Below are positions 63,201 through 64,000 of a stretch of DNA of 64,000 bases, in pieces. The notes beneath the pieces were generated by a model. That model saw only the letters and a list, made by a program, of their open reading frames with translations, ran no database searches and had not been told where the DNA came from. The DNA is from Citrus sinensis (taxonomy: Eukaryota; Streptophyta; Magnoliopsida; Sapindales; Rutaceae). Where the stretch lies: assembly GCF_022201045.2 (NCBI RefSeq), contig NC_068559.1:1984001-2048000 (forward strand), in the 5' to 3' direction. Numbering within the stretch: position 1 is the stretch's first letter; every line of letters starts with the position of its first letter. The position numbers and the translations under genes were made by a program.

Positions 63201-63968
63201 ATTGTTGTTTTTCTGAGTTCCAAAATTATTCTTGTTATGATTCTGACCTTTCTGAGCAAAATTAGCAGTCATATCATGCATTAATTCATTCTGTAGTTTT
63301 CCTTTACTCATCTCCAACCTAGTTTCATGGCTAAGCAACATTGAATATACTTCTTCAACAGTAAGTTCTTCTTTCTCAAGTCTAGTGAGGATATTAGTTA
63401 CAAGAGATTCATAACTATCATCTAGTCCAGTGAGTAAGTGCATAATCAACTCATTTGATGAAAGTGCATTACCTCCAATAGCTAGACTATCAGCTATCTT
63501 CTTCATTTTATTGAAATAGTCACTTACAGAGAGTGATCCTTTCTTAGTTGATTGGATCTGCAACTTCAGTGGCAGAAATCTGGCCTTCGACTAAGACATG
63601 AAGATCTGACCAAGCCTCTCCCACAGCTCTAGTGAAGATTCACAATTAATCACCATGATAAGTACATTGTCTACCATTGACGAGAGCATCCAGCTTTGAA
63701 GAAGCTTGTCAGTTTTCATCCAGATAATATATTCTGGATTTTCTTGCCTCTGTGAGATTAGCATTGCTGAGCTGCTTGATTCTCCCTCTGTTAAGTTGAG
63801 ATATCGATCTGGACAAACACTATCACCAGTAACAAAGCCTTCAAGTCCATTAGCAATTATTGACGCACGCACTTGAGCTTTCCATACTAGATAGTTTGAT
63901 CTATCGAGCTTAACTGGTTGAATGAAGTTGAAAGTGACAGACGCAGAAGCTTGATTTGAATTAATCAT
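60204..63968 (-). pseudogene. copia gag-pol with nonsense codon and internal deletion
   Basis: One reading frame runs from the first ATG after the primer site. It is broken by a single in-frame TAG (63591-63593) within gag. Order: gag (FDY-type N-terminal region, then a helical UBN2-like part with LLTGLDDSYESLV), a junction near 63170 where gag runs straight into GLYQVENL, the gag-pre-integrase zinc part (HKRMGH, FCDACQFGK), the integrase core (LLHADLWGP, IDDYTRFTW, QTDWGGEF, NGKVERKHR), reverse transcriptase (IDFNEIFSPVV, VDINNAFLNG, LVYVDDIIV) and RNase H (FSDADWASD, SSTESEYRAL, WCDNQSAA). The CCHC knuckle and the protease active site are missing, so the copy cannot be autonomous even apart from the stop. 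Integrase, RT and RNase H are otherwise uninterrupted, which suggests a fairly young insertion. Confidence 0.9.
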
Positions 63969-63976
63969 GTTTGTTT

Positions 63977-63988
63977 GCTCTGATACCA
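63977..63988 (-). promoter_or_regulatory. primer binding site, initiator tRNA-Met type
   Basis: TGGTATCAGAGC on the minus strand, complementary to the 3' end of initiator tRNA-Met, as is standard for plant copia elements. Confidence 0.9.
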
Positions 63989-64000
63989 TATTAGAATGAT

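Larger units (their letters stand above)
59875..64000 (-). mobile_element. Ty1/copia LTR retrotransposon, defective, cut by window end
   Basis: A minus-strand element with LTR (59964-60190), polypurine tract (60191-60202), gag-pol (60204-63968) and primer binding site (63977-63988). The upstream LTR begins at or beyond the right edge. The order integrase, reverse transcriptase, RNase H is the copia order. It sits inside a P450 coding exon and is flanked on the left by an inverted fragment of its own LTR. Confidence 0.93.

Noticed and set aside
1..64000. CRISPR arrays, bacterial operons, tRNA or rRNA genes
   Set aside because: None seen; the genes are intron-rich plant genes and no tRNA-like cloverleaf or rRNA sequence was recognised by eye. 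A tRNA scan would settle the tRNA point.

Overview
The window is nuclear DNA of a eudicot plant. Genes are split by many GT-AG introns, intergenic DNA is AT-rich, and the proteins match plant families (KT/HAK/KUP potassium transporter, ETG1/MCMBP, CYP82-type P450, IDA-like peptide, Ty1/copia element). The gene order would fit a woody rosid such as Citrus, but the sequence alone does not prove a species. Exon models were built by hand by joining open segments at GT/AG sites with phase checks; every multi-exon model closes in frame.

Layout. 0.3-2.9 kb (-): an unrecognised proline-rich, C-terminally membrane-anchored protein built from tandemly duplicated phase-0 exon modules. 4.2-8.1 kb (-): 13-exon membrane protein resembling ATP/ADP (Npt1/TLC-type) transporters. 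8.8-13.0 kb (-): ETG1, the MCM-binding protein, with a textbook E2F site upstream. 14.1-14.8 kb (-): small, probably plastid-targeted protein with a C-x2-C...H-x2-C motif. 15.6-20.2 kb (-): 9-exon KUP potassium transporter. 20-40 kb: gene-poor, with two small secreted-peptide precursors (27.9 kb, -, ending GVGH; 34.1 kb, +, IDA-like), several foldback/MITE elements, tandem repeats, and a MULE-like element carrying the end of a chaperonin-60 gene. 40.4-45.3 kb (+): 15-exon GH27 alpha-galactosidase. 46.1-50.1 kb (-): 9-exon PAP/OAS1-type nucleotidyltransferase. 53.7-56.1 kb (+): TRM1-type tRNA guanine-N2 dimethyltransferase, probably sharing a bidirectional promoter with the nucleotidyltransferase. 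59.7-64 kb: the start of a CYP82-like P450 cut by an inward-reading, defective copia element whose right LTR lies beyond the window.

Most genes are housekeeping and functionally unrelated: DNA replication, K+ transport, galactoside hydrolysis, RNA modification. Their order recalls two Arabidopsis blocks (ETG1-KUP2 on chromosome 2; alpha-galactosidase-nucleotidyltransferase-TRM1 on chromosome 3), as if one ancestral segment survives here. The most unusual features are the modular gene at the left edge, the gene-fragment-carrying MULE with a paralogous empty site, the two peptide precursors, and the 72-bp perfect inverted repeat at the edge of the copia element.
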